A stretch of DNA of 64,000 bases from assembly GCF_902616385.1 (NCBI RefSeq), contig NZ_CACMSM010000006.1, positions 16,018 through 80,017 on the forward strand, in the 5' to 3' direction. Shown here one piece after another: positions 55,409 to 63,319 of the stretch. The notes under the pieces were generated by a model. The model was not told the origin of the DNA and did not search any database. It worked only from the letters and a program-made list of their open reading frames with translations. Within the stretch, counting starts at the first letter, position 1. The number at the start of each line of letters is the position of its first letter. Both the position numbers and the translations under genes were made by a program. The stretch is from an uncultured Prochlorococcus sp. (GTDB taxonomy: Bacteria; Cyanobacteriota; Cyanobacteriia; PCC-6307; Cyanobiaceae).

Positions 55409-55879
55409 ATCTTTTACTTATATTTTTTACTGAAGTTAATAACTTACCTAAATCATGGATCCTTGTTGCTAACTTCTTTTAAGCTAATGCTCACCAAAAT
55501 TAACTAATTGTCTTTAACTGGGGCAAAAACTCTAGAATTAAGCTTGTTTCTTAAAGGGCACCTAAACGATGCAGAAGAAGGAAGCTTAGACATTAATAAA
55601 AAATAATTGGAGCAGTTAATTAAATTAGTTCGGTTTATTCCGAAATTTCAGGCAGGCTATCGATCATTTTGAAAGACCTCCTAGAACTCAACAATATAAA
55701 ATTAGGAAAATATTTCTCTTAAGACAATCCGTTTTTATACGCATTGCTTTTTTATTAAAAGTGTCCGAGAGTGGTAATCAATAGCGTTAATTTTTTTGGG
55801 ATATTTTTAGTAAGTTTTGCTTATTTCTTTTGATATTTAATTCGACTATCTTGATTTTAAATAATTGAGGAACTCTTTT

Positions 55880-56035
55880 ATGAATCATTCGAAAGAAGTA
55901 AGGAAAACTGATCAAGCTAATCCTATAGACGAATATTTTCAATGTCTCTCATATTGCGATATTCACCCAAAAGGTATAGATAATGATTGTGAAGTTATTT
56001 GTATGGAAAGACATTTAAAAGCTAATTATTGGTAA
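55880..56035 (+). CDS. Small Cys-containing hypothetical protein (51 aa), below ORF-track cutoff
   Basis: MNHSKEVRKTDQANPIDEYFQCLSYCDIHPKGIDNDCEVICMERHLKANYW, ATG to TAA, purine-rich GAGGAA upstream. Confidence 0.6.
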   Translation: MNHSKEVRKTDQANPIDEYFQCLSYCDIHPKGIDNDCEVICMERHLKANYW

Positions 56036-56053
56036 TTTTATAAATTTCTACTT

Positions 56054-57127
56054 TTACTTAAACCCCTTAGAAAAAAAATTAGTACGAACTTTAAATTTCC
56101 ATACATTTACTACACCTTTTGCATTAACTGCTGCAAGTGCACAATCATCAGGTCTCCATGATATTGCCCCTACCAAATCTCCGGCGAATGCAGCCCCAAC
56201 TGGGTCTCCATTGCCGTCATTTTTTAGGAAACTTGCAACAACAGAACCATCCCTAGATCCTGAGGCTACAAGCATACCTTTATTTGAAAAGGCTAAGCTC
56301 GAAATAGGTTCTCTATGGTGACATAGCTCTCCTGGCATAGTCCCTTCTGGACCATTGCCTATAAAGCTCCAAACTGTAATTCTTTCACTGCCGCTAGTCG
56401 CCAATAATTTTCCGCTGTCATCAAAAGAAAGGTGACTTGGTTTTCCAGGGTATCCAGTCATTTCAGCATCCATTCCTGTTGATCTTCTCCAAAAATGAAC
56501 TGAATTGTCTTGACTCCCACAGGCGACTATATCTCCATCAGGGCTTAATTCCATAGAGACCAATGATCCTTGCCACTCCAGTTTTTGATTCGTTTTATTA
56601 TTAACAATGTCAAAAAATGTCACTCTGCCGTAGCATGCAGTTGCCAGCTCATTTTTATTTGACCATGTTATTGCACTTACTGTGCTTGGATGGTCTTCTG
56701 AGATCCATTTCTCTTCTCCAATTTCATTAAATACATATACTTTTTTTGAGAATGCTATCGCTAGAAATAAACCGTCATTAGACCACTTGAGGTGTTCTAC
56801 CCAGCCCTTACCAAGATTAAGTGTTTTAATTACTTTACCTTCGTGGCAATTACAAATTTGAACATTTCCATCCTGACCTGATGTTGCAAAAATCTCACCC
56901 TCTGGATGAATGGCCATTGCCAATAGACCACCGGAGTGTGTATTTTCTTTTTTCCAAATAATTTTTCCAGTATCTCCTTCGAACGAAAAAAGACCTCCTG
57001 CCACGTCGCCCACAATAAATTGTTTTCCTTTAAGAGCCCAACCACATGCTATGGCGTAATCGTTAACTTCAGCAGTCCATCCTTCATGGAACATGCCTCT
57101 TGGGCTAAATGGTTCTATATCAGGCAT
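56054..57127 (-). CDS. WD40 repeat protein
   Basis: 357 aa; repeated GxI/AxSGSxDGxVxxW-type blades (FATSGQDGNVQICN, VACGSQDNSVHFWRR, LVASGSRDGSVVASF). Confidence 0.92.
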   Translation of the reverse strand: MPDIEPFSPRGMFHEGWTAEVNDYAIACGWALKGKQFIVGDVAGGLFSFEGDTGKIIWKKENTHSGGLLAMAIHPEGEIFATSGQDGNVQICNCHEGKVIKTLNLGKGWVEHLKWSNDGLFLAIAFSKKVYVFNEIGEEKWISEDHPSTVSAITWSNKNELATACYGRVTFFDIVNNKTNQKLEWQGSLVSMELSPDGDIVACGSQDNSVHFWRRSTGMDAEMTGYPGKPSHLSFDDSGKLLATSGSERITVWSFIGNGPEGTMPGELCHHREPISSLAFSNKGMLVASGSRDGSVVASFLKNDGNGDPVGAAFAGDLVGAISWRPDDCALAAVNAKGVVNVWKFKVRTNFFSKGFK

Positions 57128-58464
57128 TTATCAAAGCCTTCTTGCATCTCTTTCTCATTTAAATTTCTACCGATAAAAACAAGTTGATTTCTACGAGGTT
57201 CGTTACCCCATTCTTTGTCAGGTTGTGCAGTAAATAACATGTGTACCCCCTGGAAAACTATTCGCCTTGGGTTGCCTGAATAACTTATGAAACCTTTAGT
57301 TCTGAATATATCCACCCCTTTTTCTGAGAGAAGCCTTCCCATCCAAGTATTTAGTTTTTCTGGGTCAACATCTCCAAAACGCTCTATAGCAATTGAGCCT
57401 ACTTCATCATCATGTTCATGCTCTGCTTGCCAGAACCTTTCAGTATTAAATGGAATCTCTTTATTTTCGTCACTTTTAATGACTTTCATATTAAATTCTT
57501 CAGCAGTGTGCTGTGTAAACAAACCTATTTTTGTTGGCTTTTCTATGTTAAGGATGAAGGATTTATTTCCTTTATCCTCCAATTTTAGATTTACATGTTC
57601 TCCATATGGGACAGTATTTCCAGGCTCCAAAGTATTAGCATTTTCTGCATAAAGTCTTACGGAGGATTCAGCACCATCTTTAAGTTCTTCCTCACTCTCA
57701 CCTTGGTTAACGAGAGCTACTAGGGACATTTCTGGATCGGGTCCTTCTTCTAGCATTAATTCATATTTACCTGCATCTAGATCGTAAACACCCGTCCATT
57801 CAAAAGGATATTCTGGTTCAAGAAATGTTGGTCTGCGTTTAAGAATCTGATCGAGATCAAATGCACTTAGATTTAAGACTGTTTCAATTGGTACTTTGGC
57901 ATTCTCGGCTCTAATAATGCGAGTCATTCGATTCATATCTCTCAATCTTGATTCAAGGGTATCTAATGCATCATCAGAGACTAAATCAGTTTTATTAAGG
58001 ACAAGAACATCTGCAAATGCCACTTGTTCTGAACTTTCGTCACTCCTGCCTAGCTGTTGATCAATATGTGCAGCATCAACTAAAGTCACAATTCCATCAA
58101 GAGTAAATTCAGAACTAATCTCTTCATCCATGAAAAAAGTCTGAGCAACTGGGCCTGGATCTGCTAATCCTGTTGTTTCTACTAAAACATAGTCAAACTT
58201 ATCTCTTCTTTTCATAAGGTTGCCAAGGACTCTTATTAAATCACCGCGAACAGTACAACAAATGCACCCGTTTGACATCTCAAATACTTCTTCATCGGCA
58301 TTAATTACGAGACCTTGATCTATACCTACTTCACCGTATTCATTCTCAATTACGGCTATTCTTTTCCCGTGCTCTTCACTTAAAATTCTATTAAGCAAAG
58401 TAGTCTTCCCTGAACCTAAGAATCCAGTGAGGATGGTTACGGGAACTTTATCTTTGATGCTCAT
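57115..58464 (-). CDS. COG0523 / CobW-type G3E GTPase (putative metal chaperone) with inserted domain
   Basis: 449 aa; TGFLGSGKTTLLNRIL, ENEYGEVGIDQ, GCICCT (CXCC), VETTGLADPGPV, NKTD; extra FEWTG...FTQHTAEEF module between GTPase and C-terminal parts. Confidence 0.95.
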   Translation of the reverse strand: MSIKDKVPVTILTGFLGSGKTTLLNRILSEEHGKRIAVIENEYGEVGIDQGLVINADEEVFEMSNGCICCTVRGDLIRVLGNLMKRRDKFDYVLVETTGLADPGPVAQTFFMDEEISSEFTLDGIVTLVDAAHIDQQLGRSDESSEQVAFADVLVLNKTDLVSDDALDTLESRLRDMNRMTRIIRAENAKVPIETVLNLSAFDLDQILKRRPTFLEPEYPFEWTGVYDLDAGKYELMLEEGPDPEMSLVALVNQGESEEELKDGAESSVRLYAENANTLEPGNTVPYGEHVNLKLEDKGNKSFILNIEKPTKIGLFTQHTAEEFNMKVIKSDENKEIPFNTERFWQAEHEHDDEVGSIAIERFGDVDPEKLNTWMGRLLSEKGVDIFRTKGFISYSGNPRRIVFQGVHMLFTAQPDKEWGNEPRRNQLVFIGRNLNEKEMQEGFDKCLI

Positions 58465-58541
58465 TTACTGATTTTTACTTAATAAACAATAGTTTAATAA
58501 TAGTAATAATAAGAAATGAAAACCGTTTTTATTAGAAAAAT

Positions 58542-60056
58542 TTAATCTGAAAGTTTGTACCATTCAGACTCAAGATTGGAGCCAGATTCTTTATCACAGC
58601 TTCCACCTAATGAATCAACAATTGTACAAGTATTGTGAACAGCTACTGAAACCGTATTACCTTCCATCATCAATCCATCAACGAATATTTGATTAGAAGC
58701 TAAAGGAACTGAACTTTGTCTACTTAAGTTTCTTAATAACTTAGATGCTGGAATTTGTTCAGGAAATATTGCCTGAACTTTTTCTTCATCTAACATTTTT
58801 AAAGTAGAACTTATGTTGTCTGGCCTTAAGCTTGAGGAGTCTCCAAGAAAGTCAAGTAAACTAATGGTTTCAAAACCAAATGCATCCCCGTAGTATTCCA
58901 TTGCTTTGTGTTTAGAGACAATTAATCTGTTTTCCTCAGGAATAGAACTTACTTGTTCGACGATCCAACTATCTAAGCCTTCTAAGAGAGAATCAGCTTT
59001 TTCGAATCTTTCATTAATTAGTTTTCTGTCACCTCTTTTAAAAACTGAAATATCTTTCTTTAAACTTTTGCTTATAAGATCTCCCATTTTTATGATGTTA
59101 TGCGGATCATGCCATACATGTGGATCTAGACCTCCATGGTCATGATGATGATGCCCCTCACCTTCGTCTGGAACTTGTGCTATTGGTTCTACATCACTAT
59201 TTGAAACGTCTTTAAAAAAATGTTGAGTTGCTTCAAACTCAAAAGGCATGTGTTCAGTAAAAAATATATATTGACCATCTTCTTTGATATCCACATTAAA
59301 AACAGTACTTTCTTTTCTTTGATCAAAGTTAAGAACAAAAGCTTTATTACTTGCTATCAAAGTACCATCATTTTTTTTGCTTATTGAGTCTTTAGATCCT
59401 AATAATTCTTTAGCTAAATCTTCAGACCCTTCTATGTCATTAGATTTGAGAATCACCATCTTCATTGCAGGATCTGCATATTCGCCATCGACTTTTTCAA
59501 ATGACCATTTGTAAGAACCCTTAGAAAGTTGAAATTTGCCTGCCCATTCGAAAGCACCTTCAGCATGATCATCATGTCCTCCATGGTCTGAATGATCATC
59601 TACTTTAGCTGAATGTTCAGAATGATCGTCATGTCCACCATGGTCTGAGTGATCATCATGACCTCCATGATCAGAATGATCATCTACGTCTATTGCACTA
59701 ACACCTACAACAACAGTATTCTTTTTATTTTCCCAATTTCTCATACTTGGAGTCATTTCTTTCCCAAGAGTAAATACTTTATCTGCGCTATTTAGTAATT
59801 GAGCTTGCCTTGGATTGATCTTTAAGTCATGAACATCTTGTTTTCTATCTACTAAGCATGTAACTTCGTCAGATGGTAATGCAATTGATTTAACTAAATC
59901 ACAAACTAGTGGTTCTACTGCTACATATGACTTTCCTTTAGCCATAACATCCTGCCCAAAACCAGAAAATATAATTGTTCCTGCGATTACGGAATTTTTA
60001 ATAATTGATTTACTCGAACCTTTTTTATTTGTTAAAAGTCTTTTTAATATTGACAT
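58542..60056 (-). CDS. znuA: ZnuA-like zinc ABC transporter substrate-binding protein with His-rich tract and inserted domain
   Basis: 504 aa; (DDHSDHGGH)n tract, GHHHHDHGGLDPHVWHDPHN, VSKHKAMEYYGDAFGF, IFPEQIPASKLLRNLSRQSSVP. Confidence 0.93.
   Translation of the reverse strand: MSILKRLLTNKKGSSKSIIKNSVIAGTIIFSGFGQDVMAKGKSYVAVEPLVCDLVKSIALPSDEVTCLVDRKQDVHDLKINPRQAQLLNSADKVFTLGKEMTPSMRNWENKKNTVVVGVSAIDVDDHSDHGGHDDHSDHGGHDDHSEHSAKVDDHSDHGGHDDHAEGAFEWAGKFQLSKGSYKWSFEKVDGEYADPAMKMVILKSNDIEGSEDLAKELLGSKDSISKKNDGTLIASNKAFVLNFDQRKESTVFNVDIKEDGQYIFFTEHMPFEFEATQHFFKDVSNSDVEPIAQVPDEGEGHHHHDHGGLDPHVWHDPHNIIKMGDLISKSLKKDISVFKRGDRKLINERFEKADSLLEGLDSWIVEQVSSIPEENRLIVSKHKAMEYYGDAFGFETISLLDFLGDSSSLRPDNISSTLKMLDEEKVQAIFPEQIPASKLLRNLSRQSSVPLASNQIFVDGLMMEGNTVSVAVHNTCTIVDSLGGSCDKESGSNLESEWYKLSD
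59565..59684 (-). repeat. Imperfect repeats encoding the DHSDHGGHD His-rich tract of ZnuA
   Basis: Repeated GATCATTCTGATCATGGAGGTCATGAT-type units on the minus strand (residues 125-164). Confidence 0.9.
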
Positions 60057-60081
60057 GAAAAATAATTAAATACTTAAAAAT

Positions 60082-60100
60082 GATAATCATTTTCATTATC
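60082..60100. promoter_or_regulatory. Fur-family (probably Zur) operator between znuA and znuC
   Basis: GATAATCATTTTCATTATC: outer hexamers GATAAT/ATTATC are perfect inverted repeats and closely match the classical Fur-box 19-mer; lies in the divergent znuA//znuC promoter region. Confidence 0.8.
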
Positions 60101-60192
60101 TCTGACAAGTGAAGGTATCAAATGTTATGAAAATAAAACGCAACTTGTATTATTGGTAAGCTTGTAAAGTGACTTTTTTAAAAGATTAATTA

Positions 60193-60963
60193 ATGGCTAC
60201 TTTAGTCGCTGAAAATTTAACCTTTGCATACGCAAAAAAAAGTAAGCCAGTTTTGAATAAGGTATCGGTTGAGATTAAACCTGGAACTCTAACAGCATTA
60301 GTTGGCCCAAATGGCGCAGGTAAATCAACTCTTTTGAGAATTTTGCAAGGACAAAATACTCCAGATAAAGGCGAAATAAAAATTGATGGTGAAAATTTAT
60401 ATAGATCTAGAGCTCTTGTGGCACTTATGCCTCAAAGAAGTTCTATGAATTGGAAGTTCCCCATTACAGTTGAAAAATTGGTATCTCTTGGTCAAATAAA
60501 GTATTCAAAATCAAGAAGTAATAACCCATTTCAAATTAAGACTCTTCTAGCATATCCTAATTCTTGGATTAATAAATGTTGTGAATTAGAGGCGACAATG
60601 CAGAGAGTAGGCATTGCAAGTTTGGCGAATAGAAGACTCGATTCTCTTTCAGGAGGACAGCAGCAAAGAGCTCTATTAGCAAAAACTCTTATGTCCCCGG
60701 CAAAAATATTTCTTTTAGATGAACCTTGTGCAGCTTTGGACCCACCTGCAAAGGAGGATTTTCTTAAAATTGTTCGTCAACTTGCCGATGCCGGACTTTC
60801 TTTGCTCGTAAGTAGCCATGATTGGGGCGATTCTTTAAATAACTATGATCAAGTAATCGTTCTTGATAAAAGTGTTTTGGCAGTTGGTAGTCCTGACCAA
60901 ATACAAGATAAATTAGAGGCAATAAACATTAGCTCTATTAACGAAACTAATTTCTGTGATTAG
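60193..60963 (+). CDS. znuC: Zinc/manganese ABC transporter ATP-binding protein
   Basis: 256 aa; GPNGAGKSTLLRIL, LSGGQQQRALLAKTL, FLLDEPCAALD. Confidence 0.95.
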   Translation: MATLVAENLTFAYAKKSKPVLNKVSVEIKPGTLTALVGPNGAGKSTLLRILQGQNTPDKGEIKIDGENLYRSRALVALMPQRSSMNWKFPITVEKLVSLGQIKYSKSRSNNPFQIKTLLAYPNSWINKCCELEATMQRVGIASLANRRLDSLSGGQQQRALLAKTLMSPAKIFLLDEPCAALDPPAKEDFLKIVRQLADAGLSLLVSSHDWGDSLNNYDQVIVLDKSVLAVGSPDQIQDKLEAINISSINETNFCD

Positions 60964-60976
60964 AGAATGTTCCTTT

Positions 60977-61372
60977 TTAATTCTGAGCTTGATAACAGTT
61001 TTGGCAAAGCCCGAAATATTCGAGGGTATGAAACAACAATTGGAATTTCTTTGGATTTGTTTTGGGTGTATGAATATCTTTTACCGGGCATCCTTCCATT
61101 TTTGATGTCTCACCACATTGAACACAGGTCAAATGATGAATATCTCTATCTACGGGAGTGTACAGAACCTCTCCAGTTGGGAGATGTCTAGAACGTATTA
61201 AGCCATGCTTTATCAGAACTTGAAGATTCCTGTAAACAGTCGTCAGTCCCATAGCCTTTCCGCTTTCTATCAATTGTCTATGCAACTCTTGACCAGTCAA
61301 TTCATCCTCGCATTTATTAAGTTCTTCAAGAAGTTGTTCTTGTCTTTTGGTAATGTCAGACTTAGTTACCAT
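60977..61372 (-). CDS. zur: Fur family regulator, probably Zur (start re-assigned)
   Basis: 131 aa from MVTKSDITKRQEQLLEEL; GLTTVYRNLQVL recognition helix, HHLTCVQCGET, CQNCYQAQN Cys pairs; supplied 181 aa ORF runs 50 aa further and overlaps znuB. Confidence 0.92.
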   Translation of the reverse strand: MVTKSDITKRQEQLLEELNKCEDELTGQELHRQLIESGKAMGLTTVYRNLQVLIKHGLIRSRHLPTGEVLYTPVDRDIHHLTCVQCGETSKMEGCPVKDIHTPKTNPKKFQLLFHTLEYFGLCQNCYQAQN

Positions 61373-61427
61373 TGTTCCGAAATCTTTTTTTGTCCCGTAT
61401 TTTTGATCATACCGAATCATTCGAATA

Positions 61428-62213
61428 ATGTCTTTTATTAATAACAACTGGTGGCTGGTGCCATTAATAATAACTATGTTCTCTGGGATTTTATGCCCAG
61501 CTATGGGAACTGTATTAATCACTCATAAGAGATTATTACAAGTTAATTTAATCTCTCATTGTGTTTTGCCTGGACTTGCTCTCGCATTAGCGCTTGGAAT
61601 TCACCCCTCAATTGGTGGTGTTATAAGTGGTCTTCTGGGCTCAGTTATTGCGGAAAGTTTAACTAATAGAAAAAGTGAAAATTATGAAGCAGTTATGAAT
61701 ACTATTCTCGCTGGAATGCTTGGATTTGGGGTCCTTATAATCCCTTTACTCGGAATAAGGATTGATTTGGAGGCAGTATTATTTGGCGATTTATTGACAG
61801 CAAATTTTGAAGATTTACTGAGAACAATAATTGCTTTTTTAGTATTTATACTTTTAATGACTTTTGGATATGAAAAGGTTGTTTATGTGGGATTGGATCC
61901 AGAAGGTGCATCCGCGAGCGGTATAAACGTCTCTTTATTAAATCTTGCTTTGAGTTTTACAACGGCATTAGTAATTGTTAGTTCAATGTCAGCAGTGGGA
62001 GTAATTCTTGTAATTGCTCTTCTTTCTACGCCAACTTTGTTAGGGCTAAATAAGGCTCACAGTTTAAGAATTGCAATGATGAGGTCTTCATTTTTTGGAT
62101 TATGTATCTCACTTCTTGGATTTATTCTCTCTATAGTCTTTAATCTTTCGCCTGGACCTGCAATTAGCGTTATTTGTGTTGCGTCACTTTTAATTCCTAA
62201 GCTTCGCAAATAA
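61428..62213 (+). CDS. znuB: Zinc/manganese ABC transporter permease
   Basis: 261 aa multi-TM ABC-3; GTVLITHKRLLQVNLISHCVLPGLALA, VGVILVIALLSTPTL. Confidence 0.94.
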   Translation: MSFINNNWWLVPLIITMFSGILCPAMGTVLITHKRLLQVNLISHCVLPGLALALALGIHPSIGGVISGLLGSVIAESLTNRKSENYEAVMNTILAGMLGFGVLIIPLLGIRIDLEAVLFGDLLTANFEDLLRTIIAFLVFILLMTFGYEKVVYVGLDPEGASASGINVSLLNLALSFTTALVIVSSMSAVGVILVIALLSTPTLLGLNKAHSLRIAMMRSSFFGLCISLLGFILSIVFNLSPGPAISVICVASLLIPKLRK

Positions 62214-62360
62214 TTAAATCTTAAATGTCCAATCAGAATTTAATGCTTGAGCTTCTGGATTGTTTTTTAAAGCTACTTCCATAGCTTCTTTTTTATTATT
62301 AGCTATAACAACTTCATCAAATTCCTTTCCATTTTGTTTGAGACTTACTTTGAAACGCAT
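62214..62360 (-). CDS. Small hypothetical protein (48 aa), below ORF-track cutoff
   Basis: MRFKVSLKQNGKEFDEVVIANNKKEAMEVALKNNPEAQALNSDWTFKI, complete; domain-like composition. Confidence 0.65.
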   Translation of the reverse strand: MRFKVSLKQNGKEFDEVVIANNKKEAMEVALKNNPEAQALNSDWTFKI

Positions 62361-62444
62361 AAAAATTATTTTAATTAATCAAAAGTTAACCACTAAGCAA
62401 CTAGATTTAAATACTTTTAAAAGTTAATTGATGAAATTGAAACT

Positions 62445-62693
62445 TTAGTTATTCTGAAGTTTTTCTACTACAGATTCTTTATCAATCTTAGCTACATCCT
62501 GTAATCCATTAGCATCAAACCAAGGAGCGTTTTCCCAATTAAATCCTTTCCCAAAAGTATTATCGGGAGCAGCTACGTACCAGTGACATGACGAATCGGG
62601 AACATCTACAGCACATTTTGACCAGTCAGCTTCCCATTGTGGAACTTGTACCCACATTACAGATGCTAATAAAAAAGAAAAAATAAAATTCAT
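62445..62693 (-). CDS. Hypothetical exported protein
   Basis: 82 aa with signal peptide; WSKCAVDVPDSSCHWYVAAPDNTFGKGFNWENAPWFDANGL. Confidence 0.65.
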   Translation of the reverse strand: MNFIFSFLLASVMWVQVPQWEADWSKCAVDVPDSSCHWYVAAPDNTFGKGFNWENAPWFDANGLQDVAKIDKESVVEKLQNN

Positions 62694-62911
62694 AATTATC
62701 GGTTAGCAAAATTTTGAAAGATTTTTTTCACATTCTTTCTTTCTTTTCTTCCAATAATTTTCAAGTATTTGATATTTATGCTTATTTTTAAATTGACTTA
62801 AATGAATATTATTCTGATTAAGAACTGAAGTGTTTTTGATTTTCATGACTCAAGCTGTCAATGTAGATCATATTTAAGACACTTTATAGATTTTTTGAAG
62901 TGAATTTATAC

Positions 62912-63058
62912 TTAATTTTTGTCATACTTTTGTGTAGGTAAGTATTTTTCGGGATTATTTTCAATATAAGTAAGCGAATATTTGACAACACCCACTATTA
63001 CTGAAAAAAGAGCAATTGCCGAAATAATAAAAATGATTTTTTTGTAAATGCTTTTCAT
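62912..63058 (-). CDS. Small single-TM hypothetical protein (48 aa), below ORF-track cutoff
   Basis: MKSIYKKIIFIISAIALFSVIVGVVKYSLTYIENNPEKYLPTQKYDKN, ATG to TAA. Confidence 0.5.
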   Translation of the reverse strand: MKSIYKKIIFIISAIALFSVIVGVVKYSLTYIENNPEKYLPTQKYDKN

Positions 63059-63143
63059 GAATTTTTTATGTTTTTGATTATATTTTTAATCAACGCCCAA
63101 TTTTTCTGAAAGATTTAAATAATTAGTAATTTATACTGTAGCC

Positions 63144-63254
63144 TTTTAAATTACCTAAGGAGTAAATTAAACATATCAGAAACTCCTCACACACTATTTT
63201 CTGATAACTTTAAAAGTATTCGACCGCAATGTTTGAGTACTTTTTGTTTTTTTT
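63144..63254 (+). ncRNA. Probable sRNA carrying the Yfr1 core motif in a hairpin loop
   Basis: -10-like TATACT 63132-63137; ACTCCTCACACAC 63182-63194 almost entirely in the loop of a 9-bp stem TATCAGAAA/TTTCTGATA (63174-63182/63198-63206); terminator stem 63212-63221/63235-63244 (10 bp, one G-U) followed by TGTTTTTTTT. Confidence 0.7.
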
Positions 63255-63319
63255 GCGATGTGACAGTTAAGATAGAGGCCTAATATGCATTACATATTTT
63301 GGATTTAGATGTGATATTG

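Noticed and set aside
55409-55879. tmRNA or RNase P RNA in the long spacer
   Set aside because: No tag-peptide coding sequence or recognisable conserved core for either RNA could be read
60967-61441. Plus-strand ORFs opposite zur
   Set aside because: zur on the minus strand has clear family motifs
61373-61522. N-terminal 50 aa extension of the zur ORF
   Set aside because: It runs across the znuB start region and has no Fur-family similarity; MVTKSDITKRQEQLLEEL at 61372 is the typical start
62703-62847. Putative small minus-strand ORF starting MKIKNTSVL
   Set aside because: On recounting, the frame hits a TAA at codon 10; the remaining open frame has no convincing start
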